From Sphingomonas telluris (GTDB lineage: Bacteria > Pseudomonadota > Alphaproteobacteria > Sphingomonadales > Sphingomonadaceae), in the NCBI RefSeq assembly GCF_022568775.1, contig NZ_JAKZHW010000002.1, positions 818,829 to 882,828 of the forward strand: DNA of 64,000 bases, in the 5' to 3' direction. Under the pieces are notes generated by a model. That model was given only the letters and a program-made list of their open reading frames with translations. It had not been told where the DNA came from and ran no database searches. Each line of letters begins with the position of its first letter. The stretch's first letter is position 1. This document shows positions 51,156 to 58,695 of this stretch, piece after piece. The position numbers and the translations under genes are program-made.

Positions 51156-51578
51156 ATGAGCGATCGCCCGCCCGAGCCCGTTGGACTCTACGAGCCTTTC
51201 ACCCGGCTCGGGCCGGTGGTGTTCGTCTCCGCGATCAGCTCGGCGCGAGATGGCCAGCTCATCACCGGTAAGGTTGGTGCGGACATCGACTTCGCGCACG
51301 CTCAGGCCGCGGCGACGCGGGCGGCCGAGAACCTGCTCAGCGTCATCGTGGACGCGGCTGAACGCGACCCCTCGAGAATCAAGAAAATCCTCTTGCTGCG
51401 CGGCTATGTGAACGCCACGGAAGACTTCGCGCAGGTGCACAAGGTGGTCGACGCAGCGTCGGAGTTCCTCATTGAGAAGCTCGGGGAGAAGGGCCGACAC
51501 GCGCGAACATCGCTGGGGTGCGCAACGCTACCGAATGGCAACACAGTAACGCTCGAAGCTGTGGTGCTGCTGAAATAA
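51156..51578 (+). CDS. RidA-family deaminase-like protein
   Basis: 140 residues: VGLYEPFTRLGPVVFVSAIS, then GKVGADIDFAHAQAAATRAA, ENLLSVIVDAAERDPSRIKK and GCATLPNGNTVTLEAVVLLK. The fold is RidA/YjgF, of the longer RidA-like subgroup; the canonical Arg of imine deaminase RidA is not obvious. Family members remove reactive enamine/imine intermediates from PLP enzymes. It follows emrB by about 96 bases on the same strand. Confidence 0.85.
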   Translation: MSDRPPEPVGLYEPFTRLGPVVFVSAISSARDGQLITGKVGADIDFAHAQAAATRAAENLLSVIVDAAERDPSRIKKILLLRGYVNATEDFAQVHKVVDAASEFLIEKLGEKGRHARTSLGCATLPNGNTVTLEAVVLLK

Positions 51579-52054
51579 GCCGTATCCGCATCTTCAGAGA
51601 CGAGAACGCTCCTATGATCGCCGAGATATTCTTCTCCGCGATCCATCAGATCGCGTCCGCGCATTACACAAGGGCGCAGGTCGACGCGTGGGCGCCTGCG
51701 ATCCCGGACTCGGAGCGCTTCGTGGTCCGAGGAAGTGACGGCCGAACGATTTTTGTTGCCGTGGACGAGCAAGACAGTCCCATCGCGTTCGGCGACCTGG
51801 AGCCGGACGGCCACATCGATCACCTGTTCTGCAGCCCCGCTCACGCAGGAACAGGCGTGACCGCCACCCTCTACGACAGATTGGAGGCGGCAGGGCGCGC
51901 GGCCGGAATAGATTTTCTCTATGTCGAAGCGAGCGAACCGGCTCGACGCTTCTTCTTGAAACGCGGATTCCAAGTCGACCACCGTCGCGACTTCGAGATC
52001 AGGGGCGTTACCATCCACAATTACAGGATGACCAAGACGCTTCATCAAGATTGA
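51518..52054 (+). CDS. GNAT N-acetyltransferase
   Basis: About 146-178 residues. The core is IRIFRDENAPMIAEIFFSAI, HQIASAHYTRAQVDAWAP, then GDLEPDGHIDHLFCSPAHAG, TGVTATLYDRLEAAGRAAGI and FFLKRGFQVDHRR. The first strand starts before the ATG at 51614, so the GTG at 51518, inside the RidA gene in another frame, is the available start; the true start is uncertain. These acetyltransferases often act on small amines. Confidence 0.78.
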   Translation: MRNATEWQHSNARSCGAAEISRIRIFRDENAPMIAEIFFSAIHQIASAHYTRAQVDAWAPAIPDSERFVVRGSDGRTIFVAVDEQDSPIAFGDLEPDGHIDHLFCSPAHAGTGVTATLYDRLEAAGRAAGIDFLYVEASEPARRFFLKRGFQVDHRRDFEIRGVTIHNYRMTKTLHQD

Positions 52055-52085
52055 GGGGGATGTGTCCGCGTGAGATCCAACTGGG

Positions 52086-52124
52086 CACGTAACGGCAGGA
52101 ATGGTTCGAAAGCGGACGTTAGGC
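52086..52124. repeat. Palindromic repeat copy
   Basis: CGGCAGGAATGGTTCGAAAG followed by CGGACGTTAG joins the two half types, as at 39.09 kb. Confidence 0.6.
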
Positions 52125-52154
52125 TGTGCGGGTGATCGCAGAGTGAAGGGCAAC

Positions 52155-52340
52155 TTCAGCTGTCGACAACATTCACGAGATTGCCCGCTGGATCACGAAA
52201 GAAGAAACGGCGAAGTCCCCACGGCTCCTCGCGCTCGCTATGTTCATGAAGGGCTTCGAGAAGGAAATGCATCGGCGACGGATCGGCTCTCTTTGAAGTA
52301 ACCTTCATGGTCGGTAATCTGGATCATATGCCGGCTGACC
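52155..52340 (-). pseudogene. Decayed VOC/glyoxalase fragment
   Basis: The minus strand encodes LEALHEHSEREEPWGLRRFF, then FRDPAGNLVNVVDS and a stop, a typical VOC C-terminus. Further upstream in another frame is HMIQITDHEGYFKESRSVAD. The pair fits one VOC domain with a frameshift near 52270 and no N-terminal half. Confidence 0.5.
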
Positions 52341-52349
52341 TCGCCGCTA

Positions 52350-52622
52350 ATGTCCACGATCATCACGGCCGACACAATCTTCGCGGACCAGGCTGCCATC
52401 GTCACACGCCCGACCGACTACAAAGACATCATGCCGTCGTTCGTGATCCTTCGCGCCGATTTCCTCGAGCAAATGGACCTAATCGATGGCGACATGTCCT
52501 CGTTGCCAATCCTGTTCGGTCTCTGCCTCACTGATTTCACCTATCAATTGCTGCGCGGCGAGGTCAGCGCCGATGTCCTGACTCCAAAAATCGGCAAGCT
52601 CGTCCGGGAGGCACTCGGATAG
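52350..52622 (+). CDS. Hypothetical protein
   Basis: 90 residues: MSTIITADTIFADQAAIVTR, then PTDYKDIMPSFVILRADFLE and MSSLPILFGLCLTDFTYQLL. It is soluble and mixed helix/strand, with no motif recognised. It lies between the VOC fragment and the second attachment-like site. Confidence 0.45.
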   Translation: MSTIITADTIFADQAAIVTRPTDYKDIMPSFVILRADFLEQMDLIDGDMSSLPILFGLCLTDFTYQLLRGEVSADVLTPKIGKLVREALG

Positions 52623-52726
52623 CCCCGGCTAAGGGTACTCCTTCATCAGGATGGGTAGCTGGAAACTACACCGGCACTCATTTGAGCTGATATCCGTAAG
52701 TCGCAAGACATCGGCGCCGCCTTATC

Positions 52727-52746
52727 GCGATACCAGTGCGATACCA
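52727..52746 (+). repeat. Second exact copy of the 20-base direct repeat
   Basis: GCGATACCAGTGCGATACCA is identical to 34459-34478 and in the same orientation. In this copy it lies left of the structural-RNA fragment. Confidence 0.6.
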
Positions 52747-52807
52747 GAACCGTCGATCGGCGGCAGTTGACCCGTGAACACCTGGGTTAAATCACAGATT
52801 TCGCTAC

Positions 52808-52863
52808 TGCCAGGCTGGTGGAGCTGACGGGATTCGAACCCCTGACCTCTGCAGTGCGATTGC
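52808..52863 (-). other. 3'-end fragment of a tRNA-Ala or tmRNA gene (integrase-proximal att site)
   Basis: The minus strand reads CACTGCAGAGGTCAGGGG, then TTCGAATCCCGTCAGCTCC and ACCA. It is a T arm and acceptor half like that at 34323-34378 (5 differences), but the T stem has one mismatch. The integrase gene begins 145 bases to the right, on the side where the RNA's 5' body should be. Confidence 0.7.
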
Positions 52864-53007
52864 GGAAAAAGTAGACTTCCCTATAGTCACCTAGATCCAA
52901 AAACAGCAGAAATTAGCCATTTCAGTCTAACCAAGTCCAGCGAAATCCACTGGTGTTTTCCGTACGTATTCCGTACAACTTGTCTCACCTCACTTTGGTA
53001 GCAAGAA

Positions 53008-54174
53008 GTGGAGCGAGCCTTGGACCTCTCGAAAGTCAGTGAACGCGAGGCACTCAAAGCCCGCCGTGAGCCTTACTGGCAGCGCCTCCGCCCTGGGTGT
53101 TTTGTCGGGTATCGGCCGGCGGCCAAAGGGGGCGCTGGAACGTGGATTGCTCGCGCCTATGACGAGGAAGCGCGTCGTTACCAGCTCAAAGCGCTCGGCA
53201 GCTTTGGCGAGGCCGTGGCCCGCGACCGCTTCACCCTCGCCAAGCAGGCTGCAGAGGCCTTCGCCGCCAAGGTCGAGGGCGGCTCAGTCAATAACACGAA
53301 AATCGAGACCGTAGAGGATGCGTGCCGCGAGTTCGCTAAGCACAACACGGAGGCCGCCGGCCGCTTCCGAAGATATGTCTACGCAGACCCGATCGCGAAG
53401 GTGAAGCTGGAAAAGCTCCGGCGCTCCAACGTGGCGGCATGGCGGAGGCGGCTGGAGACAACGCCCGCGCTGGTATCCCGCCGCAACACCGGCGAGCCCC
53501 TTACGCGCGACCGATCGCCGGCCACCCTTAACCGCGATATGGCCGTCCTGCGTACCGCGCTAGGCCGCGTCCTGCCGTTGGGCACTCCCAACACCGAAGC
53601 CGCGTGGCAAGAGCCTCTGAAGCCCGTCAAGAACGCCGTAAAGCGCCGGACGCTCTATCTCAACCGCGACCAGCGCAAGGCGCTCGTGGCGGCGGTTCCG
53701 AGCGAGGCACAAGGCTTTGTGCGTACCCTCTGCTTGCTGCCGCTTCGTCCAGGCGCTGCCGCTGCCTTGACAGTCGCCGATTTCGATAAGCGCACGAGCG
53801 AACTGACGATCGGCAAAGACAAGACCGGCAATCGCCGCAGAATTGTCGTTCCGGATGTAGCGGCCAACCTTTTCGCCAACGCGGCCCAGGGCAAATTACC
53901 GGGAGCTCCGCTCTTTATGCGCGCCAATGGCAAGGCGTGGGACAAGGAAACGTGGAACGACCCGATTGCACACGCAGCTAAGGCTGCGAAGCTGCCGGCT
54001 GCTGTTACGGCCTATACGCTTCGTCATAGTACGATCACGGATCTGGTGAGCGCGGGGCTGCCTCTCCTCACTGTGGCGCAAATCAGCGGCACAAGCGCTG
54101 AGATGATCGAGAAGCACTACGGTCACCTGGTTCGCGATGCGGCTGTAGAGGCGCTCGCGGGGCTGGCGGTATGA
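53008..54174 (+). CDS. Tyrosine recombinase/integrase
   Basis: A 388-residue phage-type integrase. The N-terminal arm and SAM-like domain (TVEDACREFAKHNTEAAGRF) precede the catalytic domain. The first Arg is in TLCLLPLRPGAAAALTVADF, a Lys in IGKDKTGNRRRIVVP, and the Arg-His in VTAYTLRHSTITDLVSAGLP. The nucleophile is Tyr in MIEKHYGHL. The usual first His of HxxR is Tyr here, as in some alphaproteobacterial members. It sits beside the structural-RNA fragment and should drive integration there. A GTG start at 53008 is used. Confidence 0.92.
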   Translation: MERALDLSKVSEREALKARREPYWQRLRPGCFVGYRPAAKGGAGTWIARAYDEEARRYQLKALGSFGEAVARDRFTLAKQAAEAFAAKVEGGSVNNTKIETVEDACREFAKHNTEAAGRFRRYVYADPIAKVKLEKLRRSNVAAWRRRLETTPALVSRRNTGEPLTRDRSPATLNRDMAVLRTALGRVLPLGTPNTEAAWQEPLKPVKNAVKRRTLYLNRDQRKALVAAVPSEAQGFVRTLCLLPLRPGAAAALTVADFDKRTSELTIGKDKTGNRRRIVVPDVAANLFANAAQGKLPGAPLFMRANGKAWDKETWNDPIAHAAKAAKLPAAVTAYTLRHSTITDLVSAGLPLLTVAQISGTSAEMIEKHYGHLVRDAAVEALAGLAV

Positions 54175-54752
54175 AGCGCGAAGAGAAAATCGTTGGTACG
54201 CCGTTCACCCGACGCCGAAAGGTAATCGATCATACCGAAACACCAGAGGAGTTGCGGGACGCGCTGCGCGAGATGGTCCGGAGCCACAAAGATCCATGGG
54301 CTTCGCAACGACCAATTCGCGACTGGATCGATCAGGCGTGGGAGCAAGAGAAATCGTCTGCTCCGAAGGGATATCGATTCAAGGAGCGTCAGGACGCGGG
54401 TTGGTACCTCCAAGAGCTTTGGCTGGAGGGCCAAATTGTCGATAGGAATATCGCGAAGGGGGACGCGAGTTGGGCGGCGCAGCACGGCGCCCTATTCGGA
54501 GCGCTTTGGGCCGAGTTTCAACTCAAACTTGTACACGAGGAGCTATTCCTTGTTGGTAAGCGCTACAAAGACGCTTCCGAGCAGGGGGCGGCGCAACGTC
54601 GACAAGGCGGCAGAGAAGACCGGGTTCGGGAGGTCGACGAGCGGCCTGCCGGGATGCCGAAACGGCAGATGTTCCGACGTATCGCCAAGCGGGAAGGGGT
54701 CACCTGGAAGGCGATCGAAACGGACTATTATGCTGCGAAGAAAAGCGCCTAA
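54171..54752 (+). CDS. Hypothetical protein coupled to the integrase
   Basis: 193 residues, charged: EKIVGTPFTRRRKVIDHTET, then WLEGQIVDRNIAKGDASWAA and KRQMFRRIAKREGVTWKAIE. The start overlaps the integrase stop (ATGA). The C-terminus has a helix-turn-helix-like end (IAKREGVTWKAIETDYYAAK). It is typical of integrative-element cargo of unknown role. Confidence 0.7.
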   Translation: MKREEKIVGTPFTRRRKVIDHTETPEELRDALREMVRSHKDPWASQRPIRDWIDQAWEQEKSSAPKGYRFKERQDAGWYLQELWLEGQIVDRNIAKGDASWAAQHGALFGALWAEFQLKLVHEELFLVGKRYKDASEQGAAQRRQGGREDRVREVDERPAGMPKRQMFRRIAKREGVTWKAIETDYYAAKKSA

Positions 54753-54819
54753 TAGCCTGAATTAGGGCGTCCTAGTGGGTCTAAATGGAGTGTCATCAAC
54801 TCAAAGGAGTGATGACCAC

Positions 54820-55005
54820 ATGGAACCGACCGCCTACACGATTGATGAGTTCTGCGGCGCGCACCGCATCTCGCGGGCTCACTATTTCAACCTGAAGAAG
54901 ATTGGCCTCGGGCCCCGCGAGATGCGGGCGGGGGCGCGGGTCATAATTTCGTGTGAGGCCGCGGCAGATTGGCGTCGCGAGCGCGAGGTATCTGATCTTC
55001 GCTAA
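54820..55005 (+). CDS. AlpA/Xis-like small DNA-binding protein
   Basis: 61 residues: TAYTIDEFCGAHRISRAHYF, then NLKKIGLGPREMRAGARVII and SCEAAADWRREREV. The MerR/Xis-like helix-turn-helix pattern suggests an excisionase or AlpA activator. An AAAGGAG site stands before the ATG at 54820. Its position two genes after the integrase suits directionality control. Confidence 0.75.
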   Translation: MEPTAYTIDEFCGAHRISRAHYFNLKKIGLGPREMRAGARVIISCEAAADWRREREVSDLR

Positions 55006-55058
55006 TCTGATTGGACGAATCTGAGATCCCGTCCCCATCACAATTGGGACTACGGCTG

Positions 55059-55502
55059 ATGTACGATCCGAAGGGCCGATCGGCGAAAAAGGACGATCAC
55101 CACGTGCGCGTATACCGCTGGCTTCAGGATAGCGAAGCCTGGGCTCACGCCAGCGGAAACGAGATTAAGGCGCTCCTCTACATCGCGAAATTCGACTTCG
55201 GCGACAATAACGGGCGGATCAACATGAGCGAGCGCCGATTAGCCGAAGGCATCCGCGTGGATCGCAAGACCGCGAGAAAGGCGCTCCGCGGTCTTCAAGA
55301 GAAGGGCTTTCTCGAATGCACTTCGCCGGGCTCGTTTCGTGCCAAGCGATCGCCCGCCGCAGAATGGCGGCTGACCTGGAAGAGCTGGCCCGATCGCTCG
55401 CGTGCAGCGACCCACGAATACCGCAGGTGGCGATCTCCGGAGAAAACCTCGGGGGGAGAAACTCCCCGTCAGAGGGGGAAATATTCCCCATCAGCCTTCT
55501 GA
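55059..55502 (+). CDS. Winged-helix protein, replication-initiator-like
   Basis: 147 residues: DDHHVRVYRWLQDSEAWAHA, then SGNEIKALLYIAKFDFGDNN and LAEGIRVDRKTARKALRGLQ, then EKGFLECTSPGSFRAKRSPA. It has the MarR/replication-protein style winged helix of mobile elements, preceded by a stretch that resembles phage helix-turn-helix replication proteins. No Rep catalytic Tyr is seen. The start could be a TTG at 55011. Confidence 0.65.
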   Translation: MYDPKGRSAKKDDHHVRVYRWLQDSEAWAHASGNEIKALLYIAKFDFGDNNGRINMSERRLAEGIRVDRKTARKALRGLQEKGFLECTSPGSFRAKRSPAAEWRLTWKSWPDRSRAATHEYRRWRSPEKTSGGETPRQRGKYSPSAF

Positions 55503-55681
55503 GGGGGCCGAAGCGGGGGGCAAAATTACCCCGCCGCGAGCGCTGAGATGGCAGGGATCTGCCAAAACCCGTTGGGGAAAAACTCCCCCGCTTACACTAG
55601 CCACTGGGGAGTGCTGCACACTACTCACCTGTGTGTGTCTGCTCATCGCTATCGAAGCATGGCAGGCATACGGGGTGTGGC

Positions 55682-55972
55682 GTGACCTGCACCGTGAAGC
55701 GTAACGGTTACGGACGCATACAGGGCAGAGCAGGTGTTGCACTACGCAAGGCCCGCCTAGCCAAGCAGCCTCTATGTGAGGACTGCCTAGCCCAGGGTCG
55801 ATACACCGAGGCCAAGACGCCCGACCACATCGTGCCCCTTGCTCAGGGTGGAACGGACACGGACGACAACATCCGCTGCTTGTGCAAGCCATGCCACGAC
55901 AAGCGCACGGCTGAGCAGTTCGGATACAAGGTTAGGCTAACATACGGGAGCGATGGATGGCCCGTGGCGTAG
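55682..55972 (+). CDS. HNH endonuclease (phage-type)
   Basis: 96 residues: LAKQPLCEDCLAQGRYTEAK, then TPDHIVPLAQGGTDTDDNIR and CLCKPCHDKRTAEQF. The pattern is Cys pair, DHIVPL, N and a C-x2-C-H end, as in HNH nucleases associated with phage terminases. The GTG at 55682 gives a sensible start; the frame is open further upstream. It may nick DNA during packaging or defence. Confidence 0.8.
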   Translation: MTCTVKRNGYGRIQGRAGVALRKARLAKQPLCEDCLAQGRYTEAKTPDHIVPLAQGGTDTDDNIRCLCKPCHDKRTAEQFGYKVRLTYGSDGWPVA

Positions 55973-56145
55973 TCTATGACCGCAACGTGGTTCGTATCCG
56001 CATTAGTGATAGCGATGAGTGGACGTTCACCTTCCCCGAAGGCACCGATGCACGACGCGCGGTGACTGAAGCAATGGGAGGGGGTGGCCTGATCTCCAGG
56101 CCCATCACCCCGGACAGCGGCGCGCGAGCACGAAAACATCGCTAA
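55957..56145 (+). CDS. Small hypothetical protein
   Basis: 62 residues: MARGVVYDRNVVRIRISDSD, then EWTFTFPEGTDARRAVTEAM. Its start overlaps the HNH gene by 16 bases. It may be a small beta-rich domain with a basic tail. It is probably the last gene of this phage-like run. Confidence 0.5.
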   Translation: MARGVVYDRNVVRIRISDSDEWTFTFPEGTDARRAVTEAMGGGGLISRPITPDSGARARKHR

Positions 56146-56223
56146 CACCACTTTTTCTGACGCCCGTTGTCAGAATTGGCGGGAAGCAGACCTAAGCTGC
56201 TCGCCCTGGTGGCGGCAGCGCGC

Positions 56224-56421
56224 TTTACGACAAGAAGCGTTTCTCCTTCAACGGCCAGCCTGGCGTGTCCTTGGCGCTGTACGAGCAGGAGTTCCGCAAC
56301 CCGCAGCCCGTGCCTGAACCGACAAGCTGGGCCATGCTTCTCCTCGGTTTTTGCGGTGACGGGGATTGTTATACGAGCGTGGCGTCGGACGGCTGCCATT
56401 GAAGCACCTCGTCTGACTTAG
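56224..56421 (+). pseudogene. Frameshifted PEP-CTERM protein remnant
   Basis: One frame reads LYDKKRFSFNGQPGVSLALY, then EQEFRNPQPVPEPTSWAMLL and LGF. Removing one T from the run at about 56349-56353 continues it as AVTGIVIRAWRRTAAIEAPR with the basic end. That is a complete PEP-CTERM tail. The N-terminal body and start are lost. Confidence 0.65.
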
Positions 56422-56472
56422 TCACTCCTATCGAACTTCGCTAAATGCTGGTGGGATGTCGCCGTGCCCGCA

Positions 56473-56540
56473 ACGTCTGGAATGGGTCGAAAGTTGCCAC
56501 TAAGCGGCTAGCGGCAGGAGTGGATGAAAGCCGACAGTAT
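56473..56540. repeat. Two palindromic repeat copies
   Basis: AATGGGTCGAAAGTTGCCAC followed by TAAGCGGCTAGCGGCAGGAG and TGGATGAAAGCCGACAGT. Two diverged units lie in tandem. Confidence 0.6.
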
Positions 56541-56557
56541 CGCCCGTACGGGGGGTC

Positions 56558-56737
56558 TCAGTCATCCCCAACTCGCGCCGGGGGCTTAGGGCAATGCGAG
56601 CACATGCGCCCCTCGACCGGCTGCTCCTTTCGTCTGACGAAATTTCGCTCTGGAAAGCGAGGGCACTCCGGGTTCCAATGCCAGACGGCGTTATGTGCCG
56701 AGAATGGGACCGGGCGCCGGTATTCGCGCACATTCAT
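56558..56737 (-). CDS. Small Cys/His zinc-finger-like protein
   Basis: 59 residues: MNVREYRRPVPFSAHNAVWH, then WNPECPRFPERNFVRRKEQP and VEGRMCSHCPKPPARVGDD. It has one Cys followed by a CxxC pair and several His, a possible zinc site. Its ATG overlaps the stop of the preceding small frame (ATGA), which supports both being genes. Confidence 0.45.
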   Translation of the reverse strand: MNVREYRRPVPFSAHNAVWHWNPECPRFPERNFVRRKEQPVEGRMCSHCPKPPARVGDD

Positions 56738-56973
56738 TGGTTCCCACCCACTCTGAGCGAAGCCTCTATGTCGGCGAGAACGAGCCGCAGTTCTCCAAGG
56801 ATGGTACCGAGTTCGCCCGAACACTGTGGGCCCAACGTCGCTAAATTACGGCGGATCCGCTCAATCAATTCTGGCGGCTTTGAATAGGTTCGATCTGCTT
56901 CCGGCTGACTGACGGACCGGCCAACTTCAGACGCCACAGCGTACCCCTCGCGAGAGCGTGCACAACCGAGCAA
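56734..56973 (-). CDS. Small helical hypothetical protein
   Basis: Up to 79 residues; the convincing part is PPELIERIRRNLATLGPQCS, then GELGTILGELRLVLADIEAS. It would be a helical hairpin. The ATGA overlap with the next minus-strand frame suggests translation coupling. The N-terminal start is uncertain. Confidence 0.4.
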   Translation of the reverse strand: MLGCARSREGYAVASEVGRSVSQPEADRTYSKPPELIERIRRNLATLGPQCSGELGTILGELRLVLADIEASLRVGGNQ

Positions 56974-57037
56974 GGGCTAAAGTAGCGGACCCCTAAAGTT
57001 GTTTCATTACAGCATTTGGACCGTACACGAGATCCGG

Positions 57038-57107
57038 TGTCCGCTTTGGGTCGGAAGCTAGGACTTCTGCTTGTGGCGGGAACGGGTAGAAAGCTGCCAT
57101 TGGGTGC
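57038..57107. repeat. Palindromic repeat pair
   Basis: GTGTCCGCTTTGGGTCGGAA and GGCGGGAACGGGTAGAAAGC, then TGCCATTGGG. Two unit types lie 20 bases apart. Confidence 0.65.
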
Positions 57108-57140
57108 TGCAGGCACCCGCCAAGGGGTAACAACGACGGT

Positions 57141-58538
57141 TCAGTCGATCCGCTCAAGGTCCGGTAAGACCCATTGCTTTTCGAAGAAGTTCTTCTTCGG
57201 CCCGTAAATGCGGAAGAGCAGCTCGAAGCCCCGACCGGTGTGCGTCGGGACCCAATTCCCTTCCTTGCCCTGGGGCGCCTGGGGTCCGAACCACACATCG
57301 ACAGAACCATCGGCGTTCGATTCAATCTCTGGGCTGTTCGATCCGCGGCTGGCACGGGGAACATCCCGAACCAGGCCATGCGTTTCACGGTCGTAAGCCG
57401 TTGCAGACCAATAGAGCTCGAACGGCGGATCGGGCGGAACGTGGAGGCGGTAGGTGGCGGAGCCGTCTAGCGGCTCCCCGTTTCGGTCACGGATTGCCAT
57501 TAGATAGAATTGACCACTGCCCAAATGCTTGGCGCTGAAATAGCCCATTGAATAGGTGACCGCCCGCGCATCGACCGGATAGCTGTCGGGATCGGCGAAG
57601 GAAGTGGCATTGCCTTCGATGAGCTTGTGGTCGGCAGGCACGGCCCAGCGGCTTCCCGGATAGAAGGGGGGATCGAACATCCGTTCGCGCTGCGCGTCGA
57701 TCCACGCCTGCGCCTCTCGAGCGGCGTCATCGAACAATGCTTCCGTCGCAGAGTCGGGCTCGAAGGGTTTCCCCTTGGCGATACCGAGGGATCCGACTGG
57801 ATCGATCATCGCCTTATCGCGCGTCAGCCAAGGCTCGTATTCCACCATTCGCGCAAGTGATCGGAAGAAGCGCCGGTCATACGGGATGTTTGCTTCGTAG
57901 GGCCTGCCGTCGAAATCGATGAAGGGCGTTTCGCGCGGATTAGCGGCCTGCGAGAGCGGATAGAAGCGAACTGTCTTCCCGTATGTGACGGCCTTCGCAA
58001 CGTCAGCTTCGCTGCCGCTTCCCACGTCCGACCTAAGGAGCGCATATCCTTGGTAGGTCTGTGACTGGAGGGCGATATAGCCATCCGGCACCGGCTGATC
58101 GTAATCCGGCGGCAGAATGAGATACTTGGCCCCAGCACCCTTGTCGGCGCCTGCCGGTCCCACGTCTTCGAGCGCGCACTGCCAAGCATCGTCGATGCTT
58201 CCGGTGATCCTCCCACCATTTGCGGGCGGGATTTCAAGAACCATCGGCCCGGCAATCTTCGTGTCGAAGAACGGCATCAGGTAAATAGTGTTCGGGTTGG
58301 GCGTAAGCGTCTGGTTTCGGCCGTCAGGCGGATGCGACCAGAGTGCAACCTGGTTCGGACTGCCGCCCCCTTCGATCAAAGCCTGTAGCATCAAGTCGAA
58401 ATTGACCGCCGACATTCCCCAGATCACTGCTTCAACCGCACGGCGGTGAATTGCGCGCTTGGCGAGTTGCTCCGGCGTGAAGGTTAGGGACGCTTCGACG
58501 GTGCTAGCGGGACGCTCAAGCGTCGTGGCATCAGGCAT
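57141..58538 (-). CDS. DUF1254/DUF1214 domain protein
   Basis: A 465-residue protein. Typical family elements are VIWGMSAVNFDLMLQALIEG, QTLTPNPNTIYLMPFFDTKI, AGPMVLEIPPANGGRITGSI, then VPADHKLIEGNATSFADPDS and the terminal GPQAPQGKEGNWVPTHTGRG. A perfect AAAGGAGGTG site precedes the ATG. These large proteins are widespread in soil bacteria. A role in envelope or small-molecule metabolism is suspected but not established. No signal peptide is visible. Confidence 0.85.
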   Translation of the reverse strand: MPDATTLERPASTVEASLTFTPEQLAKRAIHRRAVEAVIWGMSAVNFDLMLQALIEGGGSPNQVALWSHPPDGRNQTLTPNPNTIYLMPFFDTKIAGPMVLEIPPANGGRITGSIDDAWQCALEDVGPAGADKGAGAKYLILPPDYDQPVPDGYIALQSQTYQGYALLRSDVGSGSEADVAKAVTYGKTVRFYPLSQAANPRETPFIDFDGRPYEANIPYDRRFFRSLARMVEYEPWLTRDKAMIDPVGSLGIAKGKPFEPDSATEALFDDAAREAQAWIDAQRERMFDPPFYPGSRWAVPADHKLIEGNATSFADPDSYPVDARAVTYSMGYFSAKHLGSGQFYLMAIRDRNGEPLDGSATYRLHVPPDPPFELYWSATAYDRETHGLVRDVPRASRGSNSPEIESNADGSVDVWFGPQAPQGKEGNWVPTHTGRGFELLFRIYGPKKNFFEKQWVLPDLERID

Positions 58539-58644
58539 GATCCACCTCCTTTAAGAAGGGATGATACTGCTGCTGCTCGAGCACAGAATTGGGGCTAACC
58601 CCAATCGACGGTCAAATCTCGGCTGCGGTCGAATTCGACCTCTG

Positions 58645-58680
58645 CTAATGGCAGGAATGGGTCGAAAGCTGCCATTGCGA
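58645..58680. repeat. Palindromic repeat, near-consensus copy
   Basis: TAATGGCAGGAATGGGTCGA followed by AAGCTGCCATTG is the cleanest copy: the arms TAATGGCAG and CTGCCATTG pair around GAATGGGTCGAAAG. Confidence 0.8.
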
Positions 58681-58695
58681 TTGGGTACGAGAACG

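Larger units (their letters stand above)
52623..53007. other. Second attachment-like region ahead of the integrase
   Basis: No gene is visible in these 385 bases. It contains the 20-base motif at 52727-52746, the tRNA/tmRNA fragment at 52808-52863 and a paired TTCCGTACGTATTCCGTAC repeat at about 52958-52977 just before the integrase, a possible arm or promoter site. Confidence 0.6.
56422..57140. other. Repeat-rich interval with two possible small genes
   Basis: This 719-base stretch holds palindromic repeats at about 56473-56540 and 57038-57107. Between them on the minus strand are the two small frames annotated separately at 56558-56973. Nothing else is convincing. Confidence 0.5.

Noticed and set aside
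52808..52863. Functional tRNA gene
   Set aside because: Only the T arm and acceptor 3' half are present; no D arm, anticodon stem or 5' acceptor precedes it, and the T stem has a mismatch.
55631..55681. Upstream extension of the HNH gene from an ATG at 55631
   Set aside because: The extra residues (MCVCSSLSKHGRHTGC) do not resemble the family, and the GTG at 55682 is better placed.
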